Below, piece after piece: positions 29,411-39,032 of a stretch of DNA of 64,000 nucleotides. Where the stretch lies: contig NZ_CP051157.1 of NCBI RefSeq assembly GCF_012277315.1, positions 744,001 through 808,000 on the forward strand, in the 5' to 3' direction. How positions within the stretch are numbered: the first letter of the stretch is position 1; each line of letters begins with the position of its first letter. The notes beneath the pieces are model-generated. The model was not told the DNA's origin. It saw only the letters and a list, made by a program, of their open reading frames with translations, and searched no databases. A program made the position numbers and the translations under genes. The stretch is from Wolbachia endosymbiont of Ctenocephalides felis wCfeJ (GTDB taxonomy: Bacteria; Pseudomonadota; Alphaproteobacteria; Rickettsiales; Anaplasmataceae).

Positions 29411-30058
29411 ATAAAAACTAGAGTAAAAACAGCTAAAGGCCGAAAATTATCTTCAACCAGGTGGTTACATCGTCATTTAAATGATAAATATGTACAAAAA
29501 ACTAATAAGGACGGCTACAGGTCGCGCTCGGCGTATAAGTTGATAGAAATAGATAATAAATTTAAACTACTTCAGAGAGGGCAAAAAATCATTGATCTTG
29601 GCGCTTACCCTGGTGGGTGGTCACAAGTTGCATCCAAAAAAGGAGCAAGTGTAGTTGCCATTGATATAAAGCCAATAAACGCGATTAATGGGGTAGAGCA
29701 TATACAATGCGATATTATAAATGGGCTTGAAATTTTAAAGGAAAGATTTCAAGACCAAAAGTTTGACATAATTTTATCTGATATGGCGCCAGAGTCTTGT
29801 GGTGTAAAATCGTTGGACCATATCAGAATTATGCTTCTATGTGAAGCAGCATTGGACACTGCAAAGCATTTCCTAAATGATGGTGGTAAGTTTGTAGTAA
29901 AAATCTTTCAAGGAGAGTCTGATAAGGATTTTTGCAATGAGTTAAAAAAAATATTCAAAACAGTAAAATATTTTAAGCCAAAATCAAGTAGATCTGAATC
30001 TACGGAAATGTATTTAGTAAGTTTGGACTTTATCGGTAGCAGATCTTCTGCAGAGTAA
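29411..30058 (+). CDS. rlmE: 23S rRNA 2'-O-methyltransferase RlmE (FtsJ) with apparent ATA start
   Basis: The protein has the RlmE N-terminus RWLHRHLNDKYV, the SRSAYKL segment holding the first catalytic lysine, the SAM site DLGAYPGGWSQVA, SDMAPESCG with the catalytic aspartate, GGKFVVKIFQG and SRSESTEMYLV. RlmE methylates U2552 in the A loop. In this frame no ATG, GTG or TTG exists between the stop at about 29399 and TTG 29540, and a start at 29540 would lose the catalytic lysine. ATA at 29411, eight bases after AGG, fits best. The start is therefore uncertain. Confidence 0.85.
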   Translation: MKTRVKTAKGRKLSSTRWLHRHLNDKYVQKTNKDGYRSRSAYKLIEIDNKFKLLQRGQKIIDLGAYPGGWSQVASKKGASVVAIDIKPINAINGVEHIQCDIINGLEILKERFQDQKFDIILSDMAPESCGVKSLDHIRIMLLCEAALDTAKHFLNDGGKFVVKIFQGESDKDFCNELKKIFKTVKYFKPKSSRSESTEMYLVSLDFIGSRSSAE

Positions 30059-30070
30059 TGGCAAAACTTG

Positions 30071-30718
30071 CTAATCCTGCTCTACAGCAAATTTCAGTGC
30101 CATATGGGCAGCTATAGTACTATTAACTATCAGAACAGCAAAAATCAAAGCAGTCATAAGCAATGCATGAGTATTCAAAGATAAACTTTTGAACTGAACT
30201 AGTAATTTAAAGTACACAAAGGTTGGCATTATAATCGGCAGAACAAGCACTTGTGATATGCATGATGCTAAGTTATTTCGACCAATCATTAATGCATTTC
30301 CAGTAGCTGAAATATTAATTACTATTAACGTATTAAGTAACAAAGATAAGCCAACTGCGATTGAGTATTCAATATTGTTACCAAGAACTACGAAGCTAAA
30401 TATGGAGGAAATTACTGAAATCGGTAACCCAAACAATAACCAGTGGACAAAAATTTCATAAGCAATTATAAACCTAGAGGAAAGTGGTTGTATGAAGATT
30501 TGCTCTAATATTCCATCACGATAATCAGAAGCAAATAAATTATTTGTGGAGATTTGTAGAACAAATGTAGTACATATCCATATTAATGTTAACATAACTT
30601 CTTGTTCACTATTATTTCCAAGCGTAAATGAAGATAAGCTTAACATTACGATAAAAGTGCATATTATATAGGTAAAGTTATTATTACTTATTACTAATTT
30701 TTTTATTGAGCCGATCAT
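30071..30718 (-). CDS. ccmB: Heme exporter protein CcmB
   Basis: This is the membrane subunit of the CcmABCD complex for cytochrome c maturation. The 215-residue protein has about six hydrophobic segments and the CcmB pattern: SDYRDGILEQIFIQPLSS after the first spans and VLVLPIIMPTFVYF later. It converges with rlmE. CcmA is not adjacent, consistent with the scattered ccm genes of Rickettsiales. Confidence 0.88.
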   Translation of the reverse strand: MIGSIKKLVISNNNFTYIICTFIVMLSLSSFTLGNNSEQEVMLTLIWICTTFVLQISTNNLFASDYRDGILEQIFIQPLSSRFIIAYEIFVHWLLFGLPISVISSIFSFVVLGNNIEYSIAVGLSLLLNTLIVINISATGNALMIGRNNLASCISQVLVLPIIMPTFVYFKLLVQFKSLSLNTHALLMTALIFAVLIVNSTIAAHMALKFAVEQD

Positions 30719-30817
30719 ACTAGGCTTTTAAATGTTTATTATAAATTATAGTGTTTACTTTGAGATAGTATAATTTCTTACTCATGAATTATATAGGTTT
30801 TATTATTTAATGCAGTT

Positions 30818-31201
30818 ATGGAAGAGTTCCCAGAAATAAAATTACCAGAAGATTACACTCCTTCAGAAAACGAAGAATATATGAACGTGAAGCAGCTAGA
30901 GTACTTTAGTTTAAAGTTGCAATCAATGCTTGCCGAGCTGGAGAGACGAGAATTAGAAGATAGTTCATACTATTCTGATGAAGATAGTGGAAGCGAAAAA
31001 TTGATTAAGCGCAGGAAAGAAAGAAAGGAAAAGATTAAGGAAGCATTAGAAAAAATAAAATTGGGTATCTATGGCTATTGTGAAGGAACAGGAGAAGAAA
31101 TAGGAGTCGAAAGACTTAAAGCCAATCCGCTTGCTATATACTGTATTGAAGAGCAGGAGAGATTAGAAAAAGAAAAGAATGTGTACAATATTGATGACTG
31201 A
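30818..31201 (+). CDS. dksA: DksA/TraR-family transcription factor
   Basis: The 127-residue protein has a coiled-coil region (RELEDSSYYSDEDSGSEK and RRKERKEKIKEALEKI) and a reduced zinc-finger segment GIYGYCEGTGEEIG...ANPLAIYCIEEQERL. Only two cysteines remain, the form common in alphaproteobacterial DksA. It binds RNA polymerase in the secondary channel and modulates rRNA and stress promoters. Confidence 0.88.
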   Translation: MEEFPEIKLPEDYTPSENEEYMNVKQLEYFSLKLQSMLAELERRELEDSSYYSDEDSGSEKLIKRRKERKEKIKEALEKIKLGIYGYCEGTGEEIGVERLKANPLAIYCIEEQERLEKEKNVYNIDD

Positions 31202-31230
31202 TGGACGCAAGATTTATCTGTACCAGACAG

Positions 31231-32076
31231 CTAGCCATAATACTGCTTCATAACAATGCATCTTTTCATTCCTGCCAAATCGTATATGTATTCCTGAAAA
31301 GATAATCCATATGAGGAGATTATTTTATCAATATCGTTTTGATCTTCACCTATTTCTAATATCGCAAACCCATTTTCTTTAAGGCACCTCTTCAATATTG
31401 GAAAGATACTCAAATAACAGCTTAAGCCATCAATACCACCATCAAGGGCCATTCTCGGTTCTTTTTGCACTTCAGCCTGCAGGTCTTTTAACTTACTTCT
31501 TTTGATATATGGAGGATTGCTGATTATAAGATCAAATGGGCCTATGCACTCTGTCCATGAGATTGGAAGTATTCTAGCTCTGTCAAGTAGATTATGTTTT
31601 TCTACGTTTTGGCAGGCAACTTTATATGCTTTTAAACTCTTCTCAAAACCAACACCAACTGCATATTCATATTCACCAAGCACAGATATCAGTAAGCAAC
31701 CTGTGCCCGTGCCAAAATCCGCAATTTTTAGTTTCTGCTTTTTATTGGGGTAATATTTTAACACTGTTGAGATTAGTGTTTCACTGTCCGGTCTTGGATC
31801 TAAAACATGCTGATTAACTATGAAATTTTTACTCCAGAATTCACGACTGCCCACTATTTGTGATATTGGATATCTTGCCACTCTTTTTTTTGTCAATTTC
31901 CAAAATAGCCGTTCTTTCTCTATTGGTACCTGGTCAGCGTGTCTCATAATTATGGATGATCTGTCCATGCCAAAAACATGCTGCATAATGATTTCACAGT
32001 CTAAGTATGGTGATTCGACTTTATGTGATGACAATAGTTTTAATCCCTCTTGAATTAAGGTGCTGATAGTTTTCAT
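31231..32076 (-). CDS. prmC: Peptide chain release factor N5-glutamine methyltransferase
   Basis: PrmC methylates the GGQ glutamine of release factors. The protein shows an N-terminal helical domain, VGSREFWSKNF, the SAM motif ADFGTGTGCLLIS, and the diagnostic NPPY in ISNPPYIK. The 281-residue length fits. It converges with dksA with 29 bases between. Confidence 0.92.
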   Translation of the reverse strand: MKTISTLIQEGLKLLSSHKVESPYLDCEIIMQHVFGMDRSSIIMRHADQVPIEKERLFWKLTKKRVARYPISQIVGSREFWSKNFIVNQHVLDPRPDSETLISTVLKYYPNKKQKLKIADFGTGTGCLLISVLGEYEYAVGVGFEKSLKAYKVACQNVEKHNLLDRARILPISWTECIGPFDLIISNPPYIKRSKLKDLQAEVQKEPRMALDGGIDGLSCYLSIFPILKRCLKENGFAILEIGEDQNDIDKIISSYGLSFQEYIYDLAGMKRCIVMKQYYG

Positions 32077-32238
32077 TACTCTAAAAATCCAGTCTTTTTA
32101 ATCGTATGTGAGTGTGTAATTTGAATTCACTGAAAAAGGATTACTTTTTTCCTACTATCCAAGTAGCACGACACCCTATGGGCATGTATCAGTATACTAG
32201 GCTTAGAATAACTACATCAGCCTTCAGTGTCAAATAAA

Positions 32239-33594
32239 TTATAACCGTGTTACCTCAGTTTTACCATTAATATGTGAGGTTTCTTTTAGCTCTGTTGAAG
32301 GATTTTTCATTTTTTCCAATGGAGTATTTAATTTGTTCTGTATATTTGATAAAGCTGAATCAAAATTTTCATCAACCTGTTTTGCTTCATGTATATTATC
32401 CATTAATTCCTCAAAATTTTTCAAATCATACGCGCCTCTTATGTCTTGCGGTATGCCTTGGAGTATTTCTCTTATTTGAGTCAAATTCTGACAAATTTTC
32501 TCCTGATATCCAGCAATTCTTTCTTGATATATATCAATCATTTTCTGACATGCACTACCTCTAAATGGGTGTTCTTTCTTTTCCTGTATATAAGAATTTT
32601 GCAAATCTTTACAGTTAAAAATTCCTTCCCTATGTTTTATTATCTCACTAATTATACTGGCTATTGACTTACCTGTTTCCCTTAGATTTACTTCCAGCTC
32701 TTCTCTTTTAATTACATATTCGTCCTTCGCCTGGTTCATTTTATCGAACAGGTTTTTGCACTCTTTATAAGATGCTATTGGATATAGCACTCCTTCTTCT
32801 ACACCTTTATCATAAACACTTCTTAACTCATTATTTGACAGTATTGCTATAGCATCTTCTCTTTTGCCGTGTGATTTTGGGCATGTTTTATCGAACGAAC
32901 TAATATGGCTTAATAAAAAGTCCTTAATTAATTCTTCTTTTTTTACTTCAGACAATTTCTCTAGTGTTTTTATATATCTCAGGATTTCTACAAAAAGTTG
33001 AGGACCAGCTAGTCCAAACTGACGCAGAAGTTCCTCTTGACTTCTTCGGAAATTCCCAATTGTTTCCGTTGTTGGTAGTATGTTTGTTGATTGTGTATTA
33101 TCAACGAACTTCTTTTTTAGCTCTGCTCTTTTCTTTTGATCCTCCTCTTGGGTTTCTTGTGCATTTTTTAAAAAATCTTCAGCTTGTTTTTTTATCGCTG
33201 AGAGTTCATGAAAGGCTTTTTCCGGGCTGACTTTCCTCAAAATGCCGATAGCTTCTTTTATTGCTTTCCTTCTCTTTTCACTGTCTTGTTTTTCATTCAA
33301 TATTAGATGCTTAGTTTTGGTGAAAGCATTGCCACGACCACTCTTTGCAATGTCACAAACAATGTTTTCTACAACCTGCTTGGTTCCGACATAATCTATT
33401 TCTTTTGCAAAACAATCAATGAATAATTGCCAAATTTTTTTACTAACAAATTTATTCGTCTTATGTTCAAAATCTTCTCCACTTTTAAATCCTAAAATAG
33501 TATAGAGATTTTTTTCAACTACCAGTTCGTCATACTGTTTTTTTGCTCTATTATTTCTATTAAATAGATATTTACTAATTTTGGCTGTACCCAT
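32239..33594 (-). CDS. Coiled-coil hypothetical protein (effector-like)
   Basis: I do not recognise this 451-residue protein. It is hydrophilic, rich in lysine and glutamate, with predicted long helices (for example the ALKKQ-type stretch SAIKKQAEDFLKNAQETQ and the IYQERIAGYQEKICQNL region). No signal peptide, membrane span or catalytic motif is visible. GAGG lies seven bases before the ATG. The candidate RNA element copy B is upstream and is transcribed toward this gene, so it could be part of its leader. Confidence 0.65.
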   Translation of the reverse strand: MGTAKISKYLFNRNNRAKKQYDELVVEKNLYTILGFKSGEDFEHKTNKFVSKKIWQLFIDCFAKEIDYVGTKQVVENIVCDIAKSGRGNAFTKTKHLILNEKQDSEKRRKAIKEAIGILRKVSPEKAFHELSAIKKQAEDFLKNAQETQEEDQKKRAELKKKFVDNTQSTNILPTTETIGNFRRSQEELLRQFGLAGPQLFVEILRYIKTLEKLSEVKKEELIKDFLLSHISSFDKTCPKSHGKREDAIAILSNNELRSVYDKGVEEGVLYPIASYKECKNLFDKMNQAKDEYVIKREELEVNLRETGKSIASIISEIIKHREGIFNCKDLQNSYIQEKKEHPFRGSACQKMIDIYQERIAGYQEKICQNLTQIREILQGIPQDIRGAYDLKNFEELMDNIHEAKQVDENFDSALSNIQNKLNTPLEKMKNPSTELKETSHINGKTEVTRL

Positions 33595-33734
33595 GATATT
33601 ACCTCAACACTAATGCTACATGATAAAAGTGTAAAACTTAACATTTAATTTTTACTTACTGTAGATGAACTTCTTGCATGATCTAACTCAAGTAAAAAAA
33701 GTTGATTTAAACTGGCGTTTCTTGCAATGCTACG

Positions 33735-34157
33735 TGCTCCTGAGTTGCTTTAGCTGTAGGTGTTAAGAAATTTACCAAGCAAGAAAAAAGGCAAAAGAAA
33801 CCCTGGTCAATATCTGCTCAAAAACATTGGCATCTTTTTAGCCTTAAACGCTGCAATCTAGCTGCTTTTAAACTGCAACTAACCTTGACTTAAACGTTAA
33901 GAAATTTACTAAGCAGAGAAAAAGACAAAAGAAATCCCGTGGTAGAAGTTGCTCACTCTCTAATCCTGCAAATTGGCGTACTATACTGTCTTGAACGACT
34001 TATAAGCGCGTTTCAGCTTGTATAGGGAAAAACCTAGAAGTCTAGGTGAAATTAATAAAGACATGAGGTGCACATAGTGCAAAAAATTAAACATAAGACG
34101 CCAACCGTGATACTTTCATCGTTTAATCTGCACAGATTGAAGCTAAATAAATAGCTT
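33735..34157 (-). ncRNA. Candidate small RNA / structured repeat element, copy B
   Basis: The segment is a diverged version of copies A and C. It retains two GCAAAAGAAAYCC-type modules (about 33790 and 33925), the AAACGCGCTTATAAGTCGTTC-like palindrome (reverse complement near 33992-34012), the GTGCACATAGTGCA hairpin (about 34067-34081) and the outer GGCGT/ACGCC pairing. Divergence with retained inverted repeats suggests selection on structure. No coding frame is apparent. Confidence 0.5.
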
Positions 34158-34164
34158 CAATTGT

Positions 34165-34192
34165 ATAATAAGTGGATTTATGGGGTTGTCAA
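34165..34192 (-). promoter_or_regulatory. Sigma-70 promoter of element copy B
   Basis: On the minus strand TTGACA (34192-34187) is followed after 16 bp by TATTAT (34170-34165). The surrounding bases are conserved with the corresponding positions in copies A and C. Confidence 0.55.
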
Positions 34193-34262
34193 GTGGTTTT
34201 TAATTCTGTTTTTTGGTCAGGTTGTATACTACCTTAAGACTTTAACTATAGATCTCAATGTC

Positions 34263-35135
34263 TTAACATGCAGATATTTTAACTCCATCAGCATATAAAC
34301 TTGAGTGGCTTTTTCCAGTATTAAGCAATGCAAGTCCGATATTGTCTACACTAGAGCGCAGTTCTCCTACTTCCTCATTGTTTTCATTCATTACTTTAGT
34401 GCCAATGGTTGGAAGTACGCTATTTCCCTCAACAAGGTAGAGTTTTCTTCTAAACGTTTCTTGTCTGCTCATTCGATTTACAACTTCCTGGCCTATATAA
34501 CATCCCTTATTGAAGCTTATTCCGTTGACCTTATCGATTAAATATTGCAGCGGAAACGACGAATTTTGTACCATGTCTTTTGCTCCATCTGGGACTAGAT
34601 TTTGGATTCTCACTTTCTCATACTGAGCAAAATCTCCAACTGGCTCCTTTATTTCATCTTTATGTATGACCCTCATTCCCAAAGACTTGTGCCTTGGATC
34701 TTGAAAAGCGATGTCATTCCAGCGCGTGACGCTGGAATTCGGTAGACTTGGTGTTATTCCAGTATGTGACGCTGGCTGGATTCCAGTGTCCGCTACTTCG
34801 ATGACAGAGGGATGCTCTGTATTAAACAAAACTCCAACCTTATAGAGTGCACTAACATCTTTAATCTTTACTCTCAGGTAAGTTTTAAGCAAATCTAGTT
34901 TCTCAATTATTTGCTGTAAGTACGTGTTTTCACATTCCAATAGGATATGTTTACCATGTTTGATAAGGAAAAAGTCGTATAGATACTTTCCCTGGGGGCT
35001 AAGCAATAAAGAGTAAATAGCCTTTTGGCTATCTAATTTATTAATGTCGTTTGTTATAATACCCTGAAGAAAATCTCTCGTGTCTGGTCCGTATAAAACT
35101 ATTACACCACGGCTTTGCAATGGTATATAACTCAT
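34263..35135 (-). CDS. ygfZ: YgfZ/GcvT-domain folate-binding protein with an in-frame repeat insertion
   Basis: YgfZ-type proteins help make or repair iron-sulfur clusters and bind folate. The protein has RDFLQGIITNDI near the start and the diagnostic KGCYIGQEVVNRMSRQE. Between NTEHPSV and AFQDPRHKS it has about 33 residues (roughly residues 110-142) encoded by a palindromic repeat; this stretch has no counterpart expected in the family and leaves the frame open. Outside that, the protein looks intact. It is divergent from groES. Confidence 0.88.
   Translation of the reverse strand: MSYIPLQSRGVIVLYGPDTRDFLQGIITNDINKLDSQKAIYSLLLSPQGKYLYDFFLIKHGKHILLECENTYLQQIIEKLDLLKTYLRVKIKDVSALYKVGVLFNTEHPSVIEVADTGIQPASHTGITPSLPNSSVTRWNDIAFQDPRHKSLGMRVIHKDEIKEPVGDFAQYEKVRIQNLVPDGAKDMVQNSSFPLQYLIDKVNGISFNKGCYIGQEVVNRMSRQETFRRKLYLVEGNSVLPTIGTKVMNENNEEVGELRSSVDNIGLALLNTGKSHSSLYADGVKISAC
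34711..34808. repeat. Wolbachia palindromic repeat inserted in frame within ygfZ
   Basis: The bases contain GTCATTCCAGCGCG followed by the reverse arm CGCTGGAATT, then a second, slightly altered unit ending in GTCCGCTACTTCGATGACA. The family is otherwise intergenic in this window. The insertion adds about 33 codons without a stop. Confidence 0.85.
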
Positions 35136-35215
35136 GCAATTTCTGTTAATAAACCTAAATTTTACTATATAATATTAGGTACGTTTCGTCTTCTTATATT
35201 TTAAAAGTTTCAGCC

Positions 35216-35245
35216 CTTGAAATCGAGCTTACAAGTACATATATA
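35216..35245 (+). promoter_or_regulatory. Heat-shock (sigma-32-type) promoter of groESL
   Basis: GCCCTTGAA (CTTGAA at 35216-35221) matches the sigma-32 -35 element. After 15 bp, ACATATATA (35237-35245) matches the CCCCATNTA-type -10 in part. The position, about 40 bases before the groES ATG, is right for the operon. No CIRCE inverted repeat is seen. Confidence 0.7.
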
Positions 35246-35280
35246 AAGTTATAGGTTAATTTGTTGATGAGGAAAGACAA

Positions 35281-35571
35281 ATGTCAAGTATAAATTTAAG
35301 TGTATTGGATGATAGTGTTCTAATTAAACCTATCAGTGAAGAAAAGCAAGGTGGAATTGTACTTCCATCAAGTGCTGAAAAGAAGCCTACTAAAGGTGAA
35401 GTGGTAGCAACTGGTGAGGGTTCACGCAATTCAAGTGGTGGGCGCATGGCTTTGACTGTAAAAGCTGGTGATAAAGTCTTTTATCGTCAATGGGCTGGTA
35501 CGGAAATAGAGCACGGTGATGAAAAATTTATCGTAATGAAAGAGTCTGATATACTTGCTGTCGTTAAGTAG
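35281..35571 (+). CDS. groES: Co-chaperonin GroES
   Basis: The 96-residue protein has the GroES barrel pattern: [21 protein letters not shown] with the mobile loop, [10 protein letters not shown], and a conserved [18 protein letters not shown]. It caps GroEL. GAGG is upstream of ATG. groEL follows after about 100 bases. Confidence 0.97.
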   Translation: MSSINLSVLDDSVLIKPISEEKQGGIVLPSSAEKKPTKGEVVATGEGSRNSSGGRMALTVKAGDKVFYRQWAGTEIEHGDEKFIVMKESDILAVVK

Positions 35572-35671
35572 CGGCCTTTATTTTTACTAAATTAAACAAA
35601 ACACAATATAGTGCATTGTAAATAATTTTATTATAGTTTTCTGAATTTTTTATTAACAAGAGGTGATAAAA

Positions 35672-37321
35672 ATGACTAATATAGTAGTGTCAGGCGAGCG
35701 GTTGCAAGAAGCTTTTCGTGAAGTTGCAGCAGTAGTAGACTCAACAGTAGCAGTAACTGCAGGGCCTAGAGGAAAAACAGTAGGGATTAATAAGCCCTAT
35801 GGAGCACCAGAAATTACAAAAGACGGTTATAAGGTAATGAAGGGTATCAAGCCTGAAAAACCATTAAATGCTGCAATAACAAGCATCTTTGCTCAAAGCT
35901 GTTCTCAATGTAACGATAAAGTTGGTGATGGTACAACAACGTGCTCAATACTAACTAGTAACATGATATTGGAGGCTTCAAAATCAATTGCTGCCGGAAA
36001 CGATCGTGTTGGTATCAAAAACGGAATGCAGAAGGCAAAAGATGTAGTATTAAAGGAAATTGCATCGATGTCCCGCACAATTTCTTTGGAGAAAATAGAT
36101 GAAGTAGCGCAAGTTGCTATCATTTCTGCAAATGGTGATAGAGATATTGGCAGTAGCATTGCTGATGCCGTTAAAAAGGTTGGAAAAGAAGGTGTGATCA
36201 CTGTTGAAGAAAGTAAGGGCTCAAAAGAATTGGAAGTTGAGCTTACTACCGGTATGCAGTTTGACCGTGGCTATCTTTCTCCGTACTTTATTACAAACAA
36301 TGAAAAAATGATTGTGGAGCTTGATGATCCATATATCTTAATTACCGAAAAAAAACTTAATATTATCCAACCTCTACTTCCTGTTCTTGAAGCTGTTGTT
36401 AAGTCTGGTAGACCTTTACTCATTATTGCGGAGGATATTGAAGGTGAAGCATTAAGTACTTTAGTTATCAACAAATTGCGTGGTGGTCTAAAAGTTGCTG
36501 CAGTCAAAGCTCCAGGTTTTGGCGATAGAAGAAAAGAGATGCTTGAAGATATAGCAGCTTTAACCGGTGCTAAGTATGTCATAAAAGACGAGCTTGGAAT
36601 CAAGATGGAAGATCTGACTCTTGAAGATCTTGGTGTTGCTAAAAATGTTAAAATCACTAAGGATAATACTACAGTTGTCAGCGAGAACAGCAATTCTGAC
36701 AGAGTAAAATCCAGAATTGAGCAGATAAAATCGCAAATTGAAACTTCAACTTCTTATGATAAAGAAAAGCTAAGGGAGCGTTTAGCAAAGTTGTCAGGTG
36801 GTGTTGCTGTACTAAAAGTTGGTGGAGCAACTGAAGTGGAAGTAAAGGAACGTAGAGATAGGGTTGAGGATGCATTGCATGCGACAAGAGCTGCAATCGA
36901 AGAAGGTATAGTTCCAGGTGGTGGAGTTGCACTTCTTTACACTTCATTTGTTCTTGATAAGCTGAAAGGTGGGAGTGATGAAGAACAGATAGGTATAAAT
37001 ATTATTAAGAAAGTTCTCAGTGCTCCTATCAAGAGATTAGTCAAAAATGCTGGTCTTGAGTCTGCTGTTATAATTGATCATTTGATTAAACAGAATGATA
37101 AAGAGCTTATATACAACGTTGAGGCTATGAATTATGCTAACGCATTTACTGCAGGTGTTATTGACCCGGCGAAGGTGGTTCGTATTGCTTTTGAAACAGC
37201 GATATCTGTTGCAAGCGTACTGATTACTACTGAATCTATGATAGTTGATGTACCAAATAAGGATGAAAACGCTTCATCTCCTATGGGTGCAGGCGGCATG
37301 GGTGGAATGAATGGATTCTAG
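35672..37321 (+). CDS. groEL: Chaperonin GroEL
   Basis: The protein (about 549 residues) shows [17 protein letters not shown], the nucleotide-site [25 protein letters not shown], and [13 protein letters not shown]. The C-terminal tail ends [11 protein letters not shown], the usual glycine-methionine tail. I chose ATG 35672, which has AAGAGG well placed; a GTG at 35663 lies too close to that site. Wolbachia GroEL is abundant; this is the only copy in the window. Confidence 0.97.
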   Translation: MTNIVVSGERLQEAFREVAAVVDSTVAVTAGPRGKTVGINKPYGAPEITKDGYKVMKGIKPEKPLNAAITSIFAQSCSQCNDKVGDGTTTCSILTSNMILEASKSIAAGNDRVGIKNGMQKAKDVVLKEIASMSRTISLEKIDEVAQVAIISANGDRDIGSSIADAVKKVGKEGVITVEESKGSKELEVELTTGMQFDRGYLSPYFITNNEKMIVELDDPYILITEKKLNIIQPLLPVLEAVVKSGRPLLIIAEDIEGEALSTLVINKLRGGLKVAAVKAPGFGDRRKEMLEDIAALTGAKYVIKDELGIKMEDLTLEDLGVAKNVKITKDNTTVVSENSNSDRVKSRIEQIKSQIETSTSYDKEKLRERLAKLSGGVAVLKVGGATEVEVKERRDRVEDALHATRAAIEEGIVPGGGVALLYTSFVLDKLKGGSDEEQIGINIIKKVLSAPIKRLVKNAGLESAVIIDHLIKQNDKELIYNVEAMNYANAFTAGVIDPAKVVRIAFETAISVASVLITTESMIVDVPNKDENASSPMGAGGMGGMNGF

Positions 37322-37333
37322 GTAAGTAGAGCC

Positions 37334-37356
37334 CCGTGGAGCAACTTGCTCCACGG
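37334..37356 (+). terminator. Strong hairpin after groEL
   Basis: CCGTGGAGC and GCTCCACGG form a 9-bp perfect stem with a five-base loop, 13 bases after the groEL stop. There is no immediate T tract, so it may be an RNA 3'-end stabiliser or a weak intrinsic terminator. Confidence 0.6.
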
Positions 37357-37640
37357 CACCCATCAAGTTCTGAAAAATCTCATTTTTGCTTTTCCAAAGA
37401 TAATATTTGTAATGGTTTTGTATAAAAGAGGTGCTGTCGTTTTATTTTCTATGGTAGCTTATCCCCTTTATATCTTGGCTATCTAATGACAGGAAGGTAG
37501 CACAAAAATTAGCAAACTCTAGAGTTGTTATGCCTATATTAGCATGCATTATATTAATAAATAATTTATATAATGTTGTTTATTATAATAGGTAAAATCT
37601 AAATTGTTCCCTTCGTATACTGAAGGGTAGGGTTGTCTTT

Positions 37641-38144
37641 ATGAAAAAATATATATATTCAATATTATTTTTGCTTTTTACTTATACTCAACTGTATGCT
37701 GACGAAGAAGTTGCAAAATTTGATCTGCTTGTTGGTAAGGTAAATGAAGCAAACCTTACTCTTGAAGGTGCAATAAGGGTTACAATAAAGCCGGGGTGGC
37801 ATATATACTATAAGGATCCTGGAGATTTCGGTCTTCCCACTTCTTTCGATTGCAAGGGTAACAAACTAAACATATATATTCACTGGCCTACTCCAAAAGA
37901 ACATACAGATAAAGTAGGGAGAGTGATATTTGTCAGTAACGTATATAAGGATATGGTATTATTTCCCTTCAAGATGAGTGTGCTGTCGGATCAGGGATAC
38001 ATTGACCTTACCTTCCATATAAATTACGCAATATGTAAAGATAGGTGCATTCCCAAAAATGCCGAAATAAAAGTCAGGCAACCACTAAGGGATTTTATAG
38101 ATTCTGATGTTAGTAAACTTATAAATGAATGGTATGAAAAATAG
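37641..38144 (+). CDS. Stand-alone DsbD N-terminal-type domain protein
   Basis: The protein has a signal peptide (MKKYIYSILFLLFTYTQLYA) and one periplasmic domain with PGWHIYYKDPGDFGLPT and the redox pair in YAICKDRCIP. In full-length DsbD/ScsB this domain passes electrons to periplasmic proteins. The membrane and thioredoxin-like domains are missing here, so it must work with a partner encoded elsewhere or be a shortened gene. It is preceded by a 318-base gap after groEL with no other feature. Confidence 0.82.
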   Translation: MKKYIYSILFLLFTYTQLYADEEVAKFDLLVGKVNEANLTLEGAIRVTIKPGWHIYYKDPGDFGLPTSFDCKGNKLNIYIHWPTPKEHTDKVGRVIFVSNVYKDMVLFPFKMSVLSDQGYIDLTFHINYAICKDRCIPKNAEIKVRQPLRDFIDSDVSKLINEWYEK

Positions 38145-38431
38145 TGCCTTTAGGAAGTAATTAGTAAGTTATCACTCCAGCACGTGACATGCAGATGTAT
38201 ATCGAGAATATCAAGAAAATGAGACGATAAAAAAGGAGCGCTGAAATAGTACCTGATACTTAAAAAAAGCTTGGTAGCAAAATACAAAGCTATTTCTTGG
38301 CTTATCAGACTTTGGTCGAGGTTACATATACACGTGTATATTGGCTAGCTACGACCTGACATATGTAAAAAACAAAATACAGCTAATCCTAAAAAGCGTA
38401 ACTAAAAAACAGGTAAAGTCTATGTATATAC

Positions 38432-39013
38432 TTAATGAGGTTTGCTCCTTCCACCAAAAAAGATATCGTTTAGTCTTTTATCTATAGTTTCCTCTATATC
38501 TTGTACTAATAGCTGCTTTATCATCATTACCTTCTCTCGTTTTTCTTGAGCATCTTTATAATCATAGTGACTTTCACTGCTATAACCATTGCTATGGCTA
38601 TAACTACTACCATTTGCTTTACTACTATAATTTAATTTACTGCTCCTTTTGCCTTTGATAATGAACCTAAGTAGCTGTATTATCTTTTTCTTTAAAAAAG
38701 ATTTCCATCCTGTGCTGAGAAATAATTTATAAAGAAAGTGTGGAACAAGAAAAGCTACTAATATTCTAAAAAAAATCCCGTAACCCAAGTCATCTCTGTT
38801 GTCATAATACCACTTACAGTATTGAAACAAATGGTAAAATGCATTTTTAAAAGAGCCAAATTCTACAGCGTACCAAAAGCCATTGCTTAGAAACATAAGC
38901 GTAATGCTGGAGGCATAAAGATATATTATAAGGAGGAATAGCTTGACAACTATGTCCTTTAAGTTGCCCAGTATATAACTTAATAACCTTAATCTGTAGA
39001 AAAGTGATATCAC
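38432..39013 (-). CDS. Hypothetical membrane protein
   Basis: I do not recognise this 193-residue protein. It has at least two membrane segments in the N-terminal half (VVKLFLLIIYLYASSITLMF and the IFFRILVAFLVPHFLYKLF region) and a hydrophilic C-terminal part rich in serine and tyrosine (SYSHSNGYSSESHYDY). The frame starts next to the tRNA-Gln on the opposite side. It could be strain-variable. Confidence 0.6.
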   Translation of the reverse strand: MISLFYRLRLLSYILGNLKDIVVKLFLLIIYLYASSITLMFLSNGFWYAVEFGSFKNAFYHLFQYCKWYYDNRDDLGYGIFFRILVAFLVPHFLYKLFLSTGWKSFLKKKIIQLLRFIIKGKRSSKLNYSSKANGSSYSHSNGYSSESHYDYKDAQEKREKVMMIKQLLVQDIEETIDKRLNDIFFGGRSKPH

Positions 39014-39032
39014 TTTACACCCTCTTCAATGT

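Noticed and set aside
35663..35671. GTG start three codons before groEL ATG
   Set aside because: The GTG lies within a base or two of the AAGAGG ribosome site; ATG 35672 has correct spacing.
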